From Streptacidiphilus jiangxiensis (GTDB lineage: Bacteria > Actinomycetota > Actinomycetes > Streptomycetales > Streptomycetaceae), in contig NZ_FOAZ01000019.1 in assembly GCF_900109465.1 (NCBI RefSeq), positions 1-64,000 on the forward strand: DNA of 64,000 nt. The letters run 5' to 3'. Positions 42,510-52,288 of this stretch are shown in pieces. How positions within the stretch are numbered: position 1 is the first letter of the stretch; every line of letters starts with the position of its first letter. The notes beneath the pieces were generated by a model. It did not search any database. It had not been told where the DNA came from and saw nothing but the letters and a program-made list of their open reading frames with translations. A program made the translations under genes and the position numbers.

Positions 42510-42833
42510 GTGGAGGATCGCGGGCAGTACGTGAGGTATCAGCAGGACCGTGCCGTGCTGGCGGCGATCGGAGCGCACCTCGACCCACAGATCGGCCGGC
42601 TCGAGGTGCGGTTGCCCCGCTCCGTGGCCGAGGCGGCGGTGGGCGCCTGGGATCGTGAGGAGTCGGGCGGGGTCGGCAAGGAGAGCCGCGAGGAGTACGA
42701 ACTGCGTGAGGCCGCCGCCGAGCTGGCGTTCATCGGCCTGGCGATCTCCTCGCGCGGCGTGTGGGACGCCGAGGGTGTCGTGGTCGACCTGGATGTGGTG
42801 GAGATTGCGGCCGCGCTGCGGGCTGCGCGGTAG
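42510..42833 (+). CDS. Small conserved hypothetical protein
   Basis: A 107-aa acidic helical protein: VEDRGQYVRYQQDRAVLAAI, RLEVRLPRSVAEAAVGAWDR and ELREAAAELAFIGLAISSRG. No motif, signal peptide or membrane helix. Leaderless by promoter position. It converges with the four-gene toxin operon across 27 bp. I recall similar short proteins in streptomycetes but no function. Confidence 0.65.
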   Translation: MEDRGQYVRYQQDRAVLAAIGAHLDPQIGRLEVRLPRSVAEAAVGAWDREESGGVGKESREEYELREAAAELAFIGLAISSRGVWDAEGVVVDLDVVEIAAALRAAR

Positions 42834-42860
42834 GCAGGGCCGCCTGGCCGCCTGGCCGCT

Positions 42861-43814
42861 TCAGCCGACCCTTCGGGTCTCCTCCGTCAGTTCGCCCAGT
42901 TCCGCGCGTGGGACGTGCGCGCGCCAGGCATGGCGGCCGGCCGGGGTGAGGGAGAGGGCGGCGGCGTGTTCGGTGTTGGGGTCGGCGAGCGCGAGGGTGG
43001 CCGCGTCCGCGGTGACCGCGAGGAGCTCGAAGGGGACGCCGCGCCAGGTGGTCAGCAGGCGGCGGAAGAAGACGTCGTCGCACTGGGCCTCGGCGAGGTG
43101 GCGGGACATCATCGTGCCGTCCGGGGCCGCGCGGTAGGCGGTGAGCTCGCCGTCGTTCGGGCCGAAGTCGGCCGGGTACGGGTCGCCCTGGATCACCGCC
43201 CCGAGGCCGCGGGCGAGGGTGTCGGCGGGTGTCGGAGCCGGGCCGGGGGCAGGGGTGAGGCCGCGTTCGGCGGCGGTGGGGAAGGCGTGCCAGCCGGTGT
43301 GCCGGCCGGCGTAGCGGGCCACGCCCTGCTCGTAGCCGGCGCCGCCGTGCTCGGCCAGGTGCCAGATCTCGGCGCCGATCGGGATCTCGGAGAGCTCCAG
43401 CCAGTACTCGGGCACCGCGGCCGGGGCGTACTTGGTGTAGCCGGTGCCGAGGAACGGGTCCGGCAGGACGAGGGAGGAGTCGAGGCGGGCGGCGCCCTCG
43501 GTGGTGGCCCCGCCGAAGGAGGCACGGAACAGGCCCGGCCAGCTCGCCAGGAAGCGGAGGACGAACAGGCCGTCGCCCTCGGGGAAGTCGGCCGCATCGT
43601 CGGTGAGGCCGTGGACCGCGCGGGCCTCGGCGCCGGAGTCGACGCGGGCGACGTCCACCATGCGCGAGCAGAGCCCCCACATCCGGGTGGGTTCGAACAG
43701 GCCGGGGACGAGGGTGTTGCCGACGTACTGCTGCGCGAGGGTGCGCGTGAGCGGCAGTTGGATGACGGTGCGCGGCGAGAGGCCCGCGGTCGGGGTGGAG
43801 GCAGGGGTGGTCAT
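42861..43814 (-). CDS. Fourth gene of the toxin operon; shares a motif with the toxin
   Basis: A 317-aa cytosolic protein, no signal peptide or membrane helix. Residues ~80-155 hold DGLFVLRFLASWPGLFRASF, LPDPFLGTGYTKY, AVPEYWLELSEIPIGAEIWH and ARYAGRHTGWHAF. The DPFxGTGYT...VPE...GAExW.L pattern also occurs at ~286-318 of the toxin-like protein two genes upstream. The C-terminal ~150 residues (GGELTAYRAAPDGTMMSRHL-type region, RLLTTWRGVPFELLAVTADA) are unique. Its ATG overlaps the previous stop (ATGA) and has GGAAGAG upstream. It may be a second immunity factor, a toxin antagonist built on the toxin fold, or a second effector; the sequence cannot decide. Confidence 0.7.
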   Translation of the reverse strand: MTTPASTPTAGLSPRTVIQLPLTRTLAQQYVGNTLVPGLFEPTRMWGLCSRMVDVARVDSGAEARAVHGLTDDAADFPEGDGLFVLRFLASWPGLFRASFGGATTEGAARLDSSLVLPDPFLGTGYTKYAPAAVPEYWLELSEIPIGAEIWHLAEHGGAGYEQGVARYAGRHTGWHAFPTAAERGLTPAPGPAPTPADTLARGLGAVIQGDPYPADFGPNDGELTAYRAAPDGTMMSRHLAEAQCDDVFFRRLLTTWRGVPFELLAVTADAATLALADPNTEHAAALSLTPAGRHAWRAHVPRAELGELTEETRRVG

Positions 43815-44245
43815 CGGTCGTGCTCTTCCTTCCAGGCCGCCATCAGGTCCTCGCGGTGCTCGGTGAGGTCGGTGACCTCGTCGAGCGGGAACGTGCCCAT
43901 CCAGGCACTCGCCTCCATACGCTCCAGGTGGTCCTCGATCAGCCACCATTCGCGTCCGGCGTACCAGCCGCCGATCCGTCCCTCCGAGGACCCGACGGCG
44001 TCGAACGGCTGGTCGCGCCAGCGAAAGGTCCAGCGGGTGCGATACCAGCTGTCGAGTTGCTCAGGGCCTGCGAAGAAGGCCCGGCCCGGGGCGTTCGGGT
44101 CCGGCTGGAGATCGCTCGGGACCGGATCCCCGTCCTCGATGAGTGCCAGGGTGACGCGGACCGACTTCCTGCCGCCGAGGACGCGGTAGAGGTTGCCCTG
44201 GTACGACCCGAAGACTCCGGCCCGGTGGAGCATGCGCTCAGCCAT
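43811..44245 (-). CDS. Probable immunity protein of the split toxin operon
   Basis: A 144-aa cytosolic acidic, Trp-rich protein: AGVFGSYQGNLYRVLGGRKS, GRAFFAGPEQLDSWYRTRWT, GGWYAGREWWLIEDHLERME and a charged C-terminus. Size, acidity and position directly after the toxin-like gene (8-bp overlap) are typical of immunity genes. No known immunity family is recognised, so the role is inferred from context. Confidence 0.65.
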   Translation of the reverse strand: MAERMLHRAGVFGSYQGNLYRVLGGRKSVRVTLALIEDGDPVPSDLQPDPNAPGRAFFAGPEQLDSWYRTRWTFRWRDQPFDAVGSSEGRIGGWYAGREWWLIEDHLERMEASAWMGTFPLDEVTDLTEHREDLMAAWKEEHDR

Positions 44246-45266
44246 GGACCGCGCTCCAGGCGCCGCCCTCGTAGAAGCCGATCATCCGCTCCCCGCCGTC
44301 CGGGGTCAGCTCCCACATCTCGGCGCGCCCCGGAAACTCCGTCCCCCTCGGAGCCAGCCACTCGGGCACGCCGCCACCGGTGTAGCCGGTACCGGTGAAC
44401 GGATCCTCCATCACCGAGCCGCTCGCGGCATGACCGGACGCGATCGTGGCGACCGTGTCCGCCCGCCCCCCGAGCGAAGGGTCGGCGCGGAGGTCGCCGA
44501 CGGCTCCGTAGCTCGGCACCGCGCTGTCCCCCAGACCGTCCGGAGCCCGGAAGCGGAGCTGGTAGGCCTCCGTCGCGTTCTCCGCGACCGGCGTCCAACC
44601 CTGGCCCTTGTCGTCCAGGGCAAGACCGTCGCGAAGCTGCGCAGGTGTCCGCAGGCCCGCGGTGTCGGTGCCGCGGGCGATGGAGTTCCCGAAGGTGCTC
44701 GGATCGAAGGGATATTTGCCCAGCGCGGACTTGTTCTGCAGGTACGCGTCCTTGACGTCCTTCCCGACGACCTTGGTCATGATCTGCCCGTCGTCGATCC
44801 GGATCTTGTTGCGGACCGCGGCGACCTGCCGGATCTCCTCCGGAGTCAGGTCGTTGGTGGGGCTGAGACGGAGGCGGTCGTACTCGGCGCGGCTCATGCC
44901 GGTGCCCTCGAGGGCCTGGTCGATCTCCTGGTCGGCGTTCGGGCCGTCGCGCAGGGCGTCGTTGCCGAAGCGTGGTGCCGCCACGTCCGACGGGGCGGGG
45001 GTGTCGCCGCCGGTGAGGGCGTGGTCGATCTTCGAGGCGTCGCCCGCGCGCGGGGCGGGGACGGGCTTGTCCGTGGGGAGCTTGGAGCGGAAGTCCTCCG
45101 CGGTGCGGGCCTCGTTCTCGGCGTGGGCGGCGAGGTTGCGGGTGCCCTTGTCCACCGCGTCGTCGACGACGTGGGCGCTGCGGTGGGCGATGTTCGGCAG
45201 ACTCTTCCGGGCCTCGTCCCGCAGGGCCTGGACGACGGCCCGCTCCTCGCCTCCGGCGGCCCCCAT
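44238..45266 (-). CDS. Toxin-like protein with unrecognised C-terminal domain
   Basis: A 342-aa protein without signal peptide. The first ~60 residues are charged helices (GEERAVVQALRDEARKSLPN, NLAAHAENEARTAEDF). A Pro/Asp-rich linker follows, then SRAEYDRLRLSPTNDLTPEE and IRQVAAVRNKIRIDDGQIMT. The C-terminal ~150 residues (LRTPAQLRDGLALDDKGQGW, EDPFTGTGYTGGGVPEWLAP, GRAEMWELTPDGGERMIGFY) look like an NAD-binding or ART/TNT-style effector domain, but the family motifs of those enzymes are not convincingly present. The start overlaps the WXG100-like gene stop (TGATG). It is the likely effector of a type VII-exported split toxin. Confidence 0.65.
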   Translation of the reverse strand: MGAAGGEERAVVQALRDEARKSLPNIAHRSAHVVDDAVDKGTRNLAAHAENEARTAEDFRSKLPTDKPVPAPRAGDASKIDHALTGGDTPAPSDVAAPRFGNDALRDGPNADQEIDQALEGTGMSRAEYDRLRLSPTNDLTPEEIRQVAAVRNKIRIDDGQIMTKVVGKDVKDAYLQNKSALGKYPFDPSTFGNSIARGTDTAGLRTPAQLRDGLALDDKGQGWTPVAENATEAYQLRFRAPDGLGDSAVPSYGAVGDLRADPSLGGRADTVATIASGHAASGSVMEDPFTGTGYTGGGVPEWLAPRGTEFPGRAEMWELTPDGGERMIGFYEGGAWSAVHG

Positions 45267-45976
45267 CAGAAGGCCAGCCCGTCGAGGCCGCTGTTCAGGG
45301 TCTGGGCGTGGCCCCGGAAGGTCTCCGCGTGGCCGCGGAGGATCTCCAGGTGGGCGCTGGCGGCGGCGTGGTCCAGCGAGAAGCCCTCGGCCGCCCCGGT
45401 GCCGGAACCGGAGGTCTGGGACCAGTCGAGGCCGGACATCGCCGCCTCGACCTTGGCGAACAGCGGCTTGGCCGCTGCCTCGATGATCTGGCCGGTGATG
45501 TACTGGATGATCTGCTGCTTGAGGGTCTCCAGCAGCGCCTTGCCCGCCTCGATGATCACGGGGACGGCGGCCTCGGCGAGACCCGCCGTCGCGACTGCCG
45601 CCGCCTGGTCGGCCACGAAGGTGGCGGCCATGGCGACGAGTTCGGCCAGCGCCTCGACCTTCTGCGCGACGATGACCTCCGCGCCGACGTCGAGGGCGTC
45701 GGCGAGGATCCGGCAGCCCTCCACCAGCTCCTGGACATGACGCTCGGACAACTGCGCCCAGCCGGCCTGCATCCGCTGCGTGGCTGCGCCCTGGTAGGCC
45801 TGCGCGAAGTCGGACAGCGCCGCCGTCGTGTCCTGGTGGGTCTGCTCGACCGCCCGGCCGAAGGCGCGGACCATGGTCGCGAAGTGGCGGACGTCGTCCT
45901 CGTTGAGGTAGGGCCAGGGGACCCCGATGACGTTCAGGAAGGTCACGACAGGGCCTGGCAGGTCGTCTACCGCCAT
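45266..45976 (-). CDS. WXG100/ESX-like helical protein heading the toxin operon
   Basis: A 236-aa protein. The N-terminal ~110 residues are helical, with FATMVRAFGRAVEQTHQDTT, AYQGAATQRMQAGWAQLSER and HVQELVEGCRILADALDVGA, the pattern of the outer-membrane-free PPE/WXG100-like helical hairpin found at the N-terminus of actinobacterial polymorphic toxins. An Ala-rich hydrophobic helix region (AAAVATAGLAEAAVPVIIEA) and a tail with HLEILRGHAETFRGHAQTLN follow. I infer a targeting module for type VII secretion encoded separately from its toxin. ATG has GGGGGA 6 nt upstream; a TAGGAT box lies at 46019-46024. Confidence 0.75.
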   Translation of the reverse strand: MAVDDLPGPVVTFLNVIGVPWPYLNEDDVRHFATMVRAFGRAVEQTHQDTTAALSDFAQAYQGAATQRMQAGWAQLSERHVQELVEGCRILADALDVGAEVIVAQKVEALAELVAMAATFVADQAAAVATAGLAEAAVPVIIEAGKALLETLKQQIIQYITGQIIEAAAKPLFAKVEAAMSGLDWSQTSGSGTGAAEGFSLDHAAASAHLEILRGHAETFRGHAQTLNSGLDGLAF

Positions 45977-46018
45977 GGTCGTCCCCCGGGAGAGATCAGG
46001 TGTGCGTGCGCAGTCCGC

Positions 46019-46024
46019 ATCCTA
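46019..46024 (-). promoter_or_regulatory. Candidate -10 box of the four-gene toxin operon
   Basis: TAGGAT on the minus strand lies 43 nt upstream of the ATG at 45976. No good -35 was found at the usual distance. Confidence 0.35.
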
Positions 46025-46180
46025 GCGATCCGGGCCGAAGGGGCCGGCACCCCCGCCGAACGGCGGGATGTGGCACCCCCGACCGGGGGGACGGTGATCA
46101 TAGATGTTTCGTGCGCGGTGCAAGTGGTCTGTACTGGCGGCGCCATGTTCGAGCATCACTCGTACGAGGGGGACACAAGG

Positions 46181-46618
46181 ATGCGCTTCAAGCGCGCGCT
46201 CACCGCGGTCGTGCTGGCCGGCGGCATCGTGGGGGCGGCGGCCATGCCGGCGTCGGCGGCGACGGCGACCGCCCACCAGGGCATCAGCGGCGGCTTCGGC
46301 TACGGCTACAGCGGCCCGATCCACGCCGGCAAGAAGTTCAGCGTCCAGCTGGACGCGACGGTCTACGGCTACAAGGGCCTGATCATCGCCTGCCTGACGG
46401 CCACGGACAACCTGAACAAGGCGTTCAAGCCGATCGTCTGCACCAAGCCGGGCCACAAGCAGGTGAAGCTGGTCGGCGGCCACGCCGTGCTGAACCACAG
46501 CGGCAACTGGCTGCTGGCGCCCGAGGTGGACAAGATCGTCACCATACACGGCAAGCAGGTGCTGGTTCCGATCTTCCGCGCCGCCGAGAACGTGCAGTTG
46601 GTGCACGTCTCCAAGTGA
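46181..46618 (+). CDS. Small secreted protein, function unknown
   Basis: A 145-aa exported protein. Signal peptide RFKRALTAVVLAGGIVGAAA then MPASAAT (AxA site near 27). The mature domain is basic, beta-rich and Gly/Lys-rich: GGFGYGYSGPIHAGKKFSVQ, LIIACLTATDNLNKAFKPIV, VCTKPGHKQVKLVGGHAV, with one Cys pair. No enzyme motif. ATG 46181 follows GGGGGACACAAGG; an in-frame ATG at 46145 would spoil the signal peptide. Divergent from the toxin operon. Confidence 0.75.
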   Translation: MRFKRALTAVVLAGGIVGAAAMPASAATATAHQGISGGFGYGYSGPIHAGKKFSVQLDATVYGYKGLIIACLTATDNLNKAFKPIVCTKPGHKQVKLVGGHAVLNHSGNWLLAPEVDKIVTIHGKQVLVPIFRAAENVQLVHVSK

Positions 46619-46659
46619 CGGAGCGGTAGTGGCCGGACGGCCTGCGGCGCGCTGTGGGG

Positions 46660-47262
46660 TCAGTGCGCTGCGGGCCGGAAGGCCGGGTAGCCGAGGATGA
46701 CAAGCTGCTCGGCCGGGTCGAGCGGGTACGGGACGCGCAGGCCCGTCGGTTCGAAGCCCAGGCGGGCGTAGAAGGTCTGAGCACGGACATTCGACTCGTG
46801 GACGCCCAGGGTCAGGTGTGCGACGTCGATGTGGGCCTCCGCGAAGCCGATCGCCGCGCGCATCAGCGCGTCGGCCGGTCCGCGTCGGCCGCGGTGGGCC
46901 GGGGTGACGTAGACGCTGTAGACGTGGGCGTGGTCGGGGATGTCGACCATCGGGGCGGCGCCGGCCATGCCGAGCCACGCACCAGCGGGGTCGGTGGAGT
47001 CGGTGGAGTCGGTGGGGTCGGTCGGACGGGTCTCATCGACGGCGACGGCGACGGCGACGAAGAGCGCGGTGGAGTCGGAGGTGGCGGCCTCAGCGGCCAT
47101 GGCCTGCCAGACCTGGTCCGGAAAGGCCTCGGTCGCGGCATAGGTCACGCTGAACGCGGTCGGCGAGTCCTTGAGCGCCTCCAGGCGCAGGGCGCGCAGC
47201 TCGCGCCACTCCCCCGAGGTGATACGGCGGACGACGTACGGCGCCGGTGACGGATGAATCAT
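46660..47262 (-). CDS. GNAT-family N-acetyltransferase
   Basis: A 200-aa acetyl-CoA-dependent transferase. Motif regions: IRRITSGEWRELRALRLEAL-like N-terminus, YSVYVTPAHRGRRGPADALM (motif A, acetyl-CoA pyrophosphate loop R-G-x-G/A) and LGVHESNVRAQTFYARLGFE (motif B). An unusual DPTDSTDSTDPAGA insertion is encoded by 9-bp repeats near 46988-47030. The substrate is unknown. ATG 47262 has AGGATC upstream. It is divergent from the SCO6745-type gene. Confidence 0.9.
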   Translation of the reverse strand: MIHPSPAPYVVRRITSGEWRELRALRLEALKDSPTAFSVTYAATEAFPDQVWQAMAAEAATSDSTALFVAVAVAVDETRPTDPTDSTDSTDPAGAWLGMAGAAPMVDIPDHAHVYSVYVTPAHRGRRGPADALMRAAIGFAEAHIDVAHLTLGVHESNVRAQTFYARLGFEPTGLRVPYPLDPAEQLVILGYPAFRPAAH

Positions 47263-47289
47263 GCGTCTGATCCTGCCGCAACGGCCGGG

Positions 47290-47295
47290 TAGCGT
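47290..47295 (+). promoter_or_regulatory. -10 box for leaderless SCO6745-type gene
   Basis: TAGCGT ends 6 nt before the ATG at 47302 with no ribosome binding site in between. Confidence 0.5.
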
Positions 47296-47301
47296 CGGAC
47301 C

Positions 47302-48177
47302 ATGACGTCCTCCTCCCTCGCGCGCGCCCTCTGGATGCGCACCGAGCCCCTGCACGCCGTCGTCTACTTCGACCCCGACTGCCGCGCGTTGGGCCGGGCG
47401 ATGGGCCTCAAGGGCTTCTGGCACGGCTACTTCCCGCTGCGGCTGGGCCCGCTCGGCGCCGTGGGGCCTGCGGTCGCGGGCTCGGTGCTCGGTGCGTTCG
47501 CGCCGGGGATGGTGGCGCGGGCGCTGCCGTCCGTGTGGGAACTGGTCACGCCGGAGCGGGCCGTGGCGGAGCGGGCTGCCGCCGCTGCGGCGGCGTTGCG
47601 CCGGGTGGTGCCGGGGATCGAGGCGCTGGCGGCGGAGTTGAGCGCTGCGTCGGCGGCGCTCACGATGATGGTGGAGGACGCCCCGACCCTGGCGCGACCA
47701 CTCTTCGCCGCCAACCGGCCCCTGCACGCCGGGTTCGGCGATCCCGTGGCGCGACTGTGGCAACTGACCACCAGCCTCCGGGAGTTCCGGGGCGACGCCC
47801 ATCTCGCGGCCCTCGCCGACCACGGCCTGGACGGCGTCGAGTCGCTCGTGCTGGCGGCGGCCACGGGCCGGGTGCCGGCCGCGTCGATGCGGCTGGACCG
47901 CGGGTGGACCGAGGACGAGTGGGCGGCGGCCGGCGAGAGGCTCACCGCCCGCGGCCTCGTGGACGCGGACGCCGCGCGGGCCACGCCCGCCGGAGCGGCC
48001 CTGCGGGACGCGATCGAGGACGCGACGGACCGGCTGGCCACGCGGCTGCTGCGGCCGGTCGGGCCGGAGACCACCCTCGCGCTGCTGGCCCGTCTCGAGG
48101 AGCCCGCCCGACTGCTGCAGGCGGCGGGAATCCCGCCCCGGGCGAACCCCATCGGCCTACCGGACGCTCGCAACTGA
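47302..48177 (+). CDS. SCO6745-family protein
   Basis: A 291-aa cytosolic protein matching the actinobacterial SCO6745 family. The N-terminal pattern MRTEPLHAVVYFDPDCR, GLKGFWHGYFPLRLGPLGAV and APGMVARALPSVWELVTPER is diagnostic; a C-terminal winged-helix-like part (DEWAAAGERLTARGLVDADA) suggests a MarR-like DNA-binding fold. The function of the family is unknown. Leaderless by promoter position. Confidence 0.85.
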   Translation: MTSSSLARALWMRTEPLHAVVYFDPDCRALGRAMGLKGFWHGYFPLRLGPLGAVGPAVAGSVLGAFAPGMVARALPSVWELVTPERAVAERAAAAAAALRRVVPGIEALAAELSAASAALTMMVEDAPTLARPLFAANRPLHAGFGDPVARLWQLTTSLREFRGDAHLAALADHGLDGVESLVLAAATGRVPAASMRLDRGWTEDEWAAAGERLTARGLVDADAARATPAGAALRDAIEDATDRLATRLLRPVGPETTLALLARLEEPARLLQAAGIPPRANPIGLPDARN

Positions 48178-48328
48178 CCCCCGTTCTCTCTTGACTTCTT
48201 CACTCCGTCGGGCGAAATTCCAGGTCGCCGCTCCGCGATCGAGTCCATGCCGACCAGGCTGATCCGGGCGGCACTTCCGCGCCATGGATCAGATCAGCCG
48301 GGTTCTGTCGACGATCGGTGGTGGTTGA

Positions 48329-49966
<1,638 letters not shown>

Positions 49967-49990
49967 ACCACCGGATGAGTGAGGTGGTGG

Positions 49991-50686
49991 TCAGCGGCGC
50001 TCGGGGAGGCCGCTGACGAGGGCCTTGAAGCGGTCCGAGAGCCGCCGCCGGGAGGCGCGGCGCTCGGACCGGGCACGCTTGGTGCTGCCCTCACCGTAGA
50101 AGCGGCGGAACCACGGCGAGCCCGGGTAGCCGAGCCGCAGCGCGCCCCACAGGGCCAGAAACGGCAGCAGGACGCCCGCGACCCCGAGGAAGTAGCGGCC
50201 CTTGAGGGCGGCGACGACGGACAGCGCCGAGTTCAGCAGGATGAACGAGAAGAAGAACCAGGTCCCCTCGCCCGGCTGCCGTGCGAACGGGTTGGAGACC
50301 AGCAGCCCGATCGCGCCGAGCGCCGCCACGCCCACGACGGTGTCGACCGAGGTGCGCCCTTCCTCGGCCCAGTAGACGTCCGAGAGGTGCAGCCACAGGG
50401 CGAACTCGTCCAGCGTGAGCGCCGCGCCGACACCGAAGGCGGCGGCGAGGCAGGACCGGAGGAGCCCGTTCGGGACGGCGAGGAACTCCACCACACCCGA
50501 GATCAGCAGCAGGAAGATGCCCGGCACCAGATGGTGGACGTGCACCTCGCCGACCGCGACGTTGCCGAACGGCCCCCGCCCGGAACGGATCATCCGCACG
50601 ATCAGGCGGGTGACCGCGAAGGTGAGCACGAAGGCCACCAGCATGAACAGGAGGGCGGTACGTCCGGCGCCGAGGTGCAGGTGCAT
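49991..50686 (-). CDS. Conserved multipass membrane protein
   Basis: A 231-aa protein with about six hydrophobic helices (LLFMLVAFVLTFAVTRLIVR, VHVHHLVPGIFLLLISGVVE, VVGVAALGAIGLLVSNPF, FFFSFILLNSALSVVAAL) and a basic cytoplasmic tail (KRARSERRASRRRLSDRF). The VHxHHLVPGI and TLDEFALWLHLSDVYW blocks are conserved in a family of actinobacterial membrane proteins with no known function. The His-rich site may bind metal, which is speculative. Converges with cholesterol oxidase. Confidence 0.8.
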   Translation of the reverse strand: MHLHLGAGRTALLFMLVAFVLTFAVTRLIVRMIRSGRGPFGNVAVGEVHVHHLVPGIFLLLISGVVEFLAVPNGLLRSCLAAAFGVGAALTLDEFALWLHLSDVYWAEEGRTSVDTVVGVAALGAIGLLVSNPFARQPGEGTWFFFSFILLNSALSVVAALKGRYFLGVAGVLLPFLALWGALRLGYPGSPWFRRFYGEGSTKRARSERRASRRRLSDRFKALVSGLPERR

Positions 50687-50784
50687 CCCTCGATGGTGAC
50701 CGGACGCGTCCCGCCCGACGCGCTACGGCGCGCCGGGTCCGGCGAGCGCCGTGCCTCGCGCGACTCCTCGCGCGACTCCTCGCG

Positions 50785-52032
50785 TTACTGCCGGCGCTCG
50801 GCCTGCTCCTCGCGCTCGGCCTCCGCCTCGGCCTCCTCGGCCTCCTCACGGGAGATGCCGAGCAGGTAGAGCACGGTGTCGAGGAACGGCACGTTGACGG
50901 CCGTGTGCGCGGCCTCACGGACCACCGGCTTGGCGTTGAACGCGACGCCGAGCCCGGCGGTGTTCAGCATGTCGAGGTCGTTGGCGCCGTCGCCGATGGC
51001 CACGGTCTGCTCCAGCGGCACGCCCGCCTCGGCGGCGAAGCGACGCAGCATGGTGGCCTTGCCGGCCCGGTCCACGATGTCGCCGACGACCCGGCCGGTG
51101 AAGCGGCCGTCGGCCACCTCCAGGGTGTTCGCGGCGGCGAAGTCGAGGCCGAGACGCTCGGCGAGGTCGTCGGTGACCTGGGTGAAGCCACCGGAGACGA
51201 TGGCGACCTGGTAGCCGAGGCGCTTGAGGGTCCGGATCAGGGTGCGGGCCCCCGGGGTGAGCCGCACCTCGGAGCGGACCTTGTCCACGACGCTCGCGTC
51301 CAGCCCCTCCAGCAGGGCGACGCGGGCGCGCAGCGACTCCGCGAAGTCCAGCTCGCCGCGCATGGCGGCCGCCGTGACCTCGGCGACCTTCTCCTCACAG
51401 CCGGCGTGCGCGGCGAAGAGCTCGATCACCTCGTCCTGGATCAGCGTCGAGTCGACGTCCATGACGACCAACCGCTTGGCCTTGCGCTGCAGCCCCGAGG
51501 CGACGACCGCGACGTCCACCTGCTGTGCGGCCGCCTCCGGCGCGAGCGCCGCACGCAGCTCCTCGGTCGCCACGCCCGAGACCGCGAGCTCCACGGCCGT
51601 GACCGGGTACTTCGCCAACCGGAACACGCGGTCGATGTTGCCGCCCGACTCGGTGATCCGCGCGGTCAGCGCGGCGAGCGCGCTCGCCGGGAGCGGGTTG
51701 CCGAGGATCGTCACGTGCGAGCGGCCCTCGCCACGCGGCCGGTTGTCGCCCAGCCCGGAGATGACCTCGGCCTGCAGGTGTCGGCTCTCGGCCCACTGGT
51801 GAACGTTCGCCCGCAGTTCCCCGTCCCTGGGCGGAGCGGTCACGAGCGCGCAGAGGACGATCCGCCCCCGGATCACGACCTGCTCGAAGTCGACCACGTC
51901 CACGCCGAACTCGGCGAGGGCGGTGAACAGCTCGGTCGTCAGACCGGGACGGTCCTTGCCGAAGACCTTGACCAGAAGGGTCGGGGCGTCGGAGGCGAGG
52001 CTGGCTGCGGTGGCAGCAGTCTTTGCGTTCAT
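50785..52032 (-). CDS. serB: Phosphoserine phosphatase with N-terminal ACT domains
   Basis: Catalyses the last step of serine synthesis, phosphoserine to serine. The 415-aa actinobacterial form has two ACT-like regulatory domains (about 15-175: VKVFGKDRPGLTTELFTALA, HVTILGNPLPASALAALTAR) and a HAD domain with the nucleophile block VVMDVDSTLIQDEVIELFA (~188), IVSGGFTQV, the Lys region GKATMLRRFA and GDGANDLDMLNTAG. The C-terminus is an EEAEEAEAEAEREEQAE tail. ATG 52032 gives the family N-terminus. The mycobacterial homologue is feedback-inhibited by serine through ACT domains, which may apply here. Confidence 0.95.
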   Translation of the reverse strand: MNAKTAATAASLASDAPTLLVKVFGKDRPGLTTELFTALAEFGVDVVDFEQVVIRGRIVLCALVTAPPRDGELRANVHQWAESRHLQAEVISGLGDNRPRGEGRSHVTILGNPLPASALAALTARITESGGNIDRVFRLAKYPVTAVELAVSGVATEELRAALAPEAAAQQVDVAVVASGLQRKAKRLVVMDVDSTLIQDEVIELFAAHAGCEEKVAEVTAAAMRGELDFAESLRARVALLEGLDASVVDKVRSEVRLTPGARTLIRTLKRLGYQVAIVSGGFTQVTDDLAERLGLDFAAANTLEVADGRFTGRVVGDIVDRAGKATMLRRFAAEAGVPLEQTVAIGDGANDLDMLNTAGLGVAFNAKPVVREAAHTAVNVPFLDTVLYLLGISREEAEEAEAEAEREEQAERRQ

Positions 52033-52108
52033 GGTGAGCCCAACGCTACCGGGTGAGACCTGCAGTCCCGCAGCGTGTCCCGATCCCCGGACAGTCGGTT
52101 GGACCCCC

Positions 52109-52226
52109 GAGGGGCGCGGGGAACTGCGCGACAAGCCACTCACATGCGGACGGTCCTCGCCGCGCGGAGCCATCCGCCTCGAGCGGGTTCCACGAGCGGG
52201 GTCCTCGCGCAGTTCCTCGCGCCCCG
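52109..52226. repeat. Streptomycete intergenic nested inverted repeat, copy 2
   Basis: The left arm GGGGCGCGGGGAACTGCGCG (52111-52130) pairs with TCGCGCAGTTCCTCGCGCCCC-like sequence at 52205-52225, one or two mismatches. It shares its core with copies at 11434 and 59509, but here lies between divergent genes (serB and yaaA). Confidence 0.75.
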
Positions 52227-52288
52227 GACGGGGCGCTCGCCTGCTTTAAGGTTGCTGGCGGGAAGACCGTGATCGGAGGAGTCGCTCA

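Noticed and set aside
44238-45266. Assignment of the toxin-like protein to the TNT (NAD glycohydrolase) family
   Set aside because: GTGYTGGGVPEWLAPRGTEF has a superficial TNT look, but the ordered TNT motifs and C-terminal GGGTQY block are missing.
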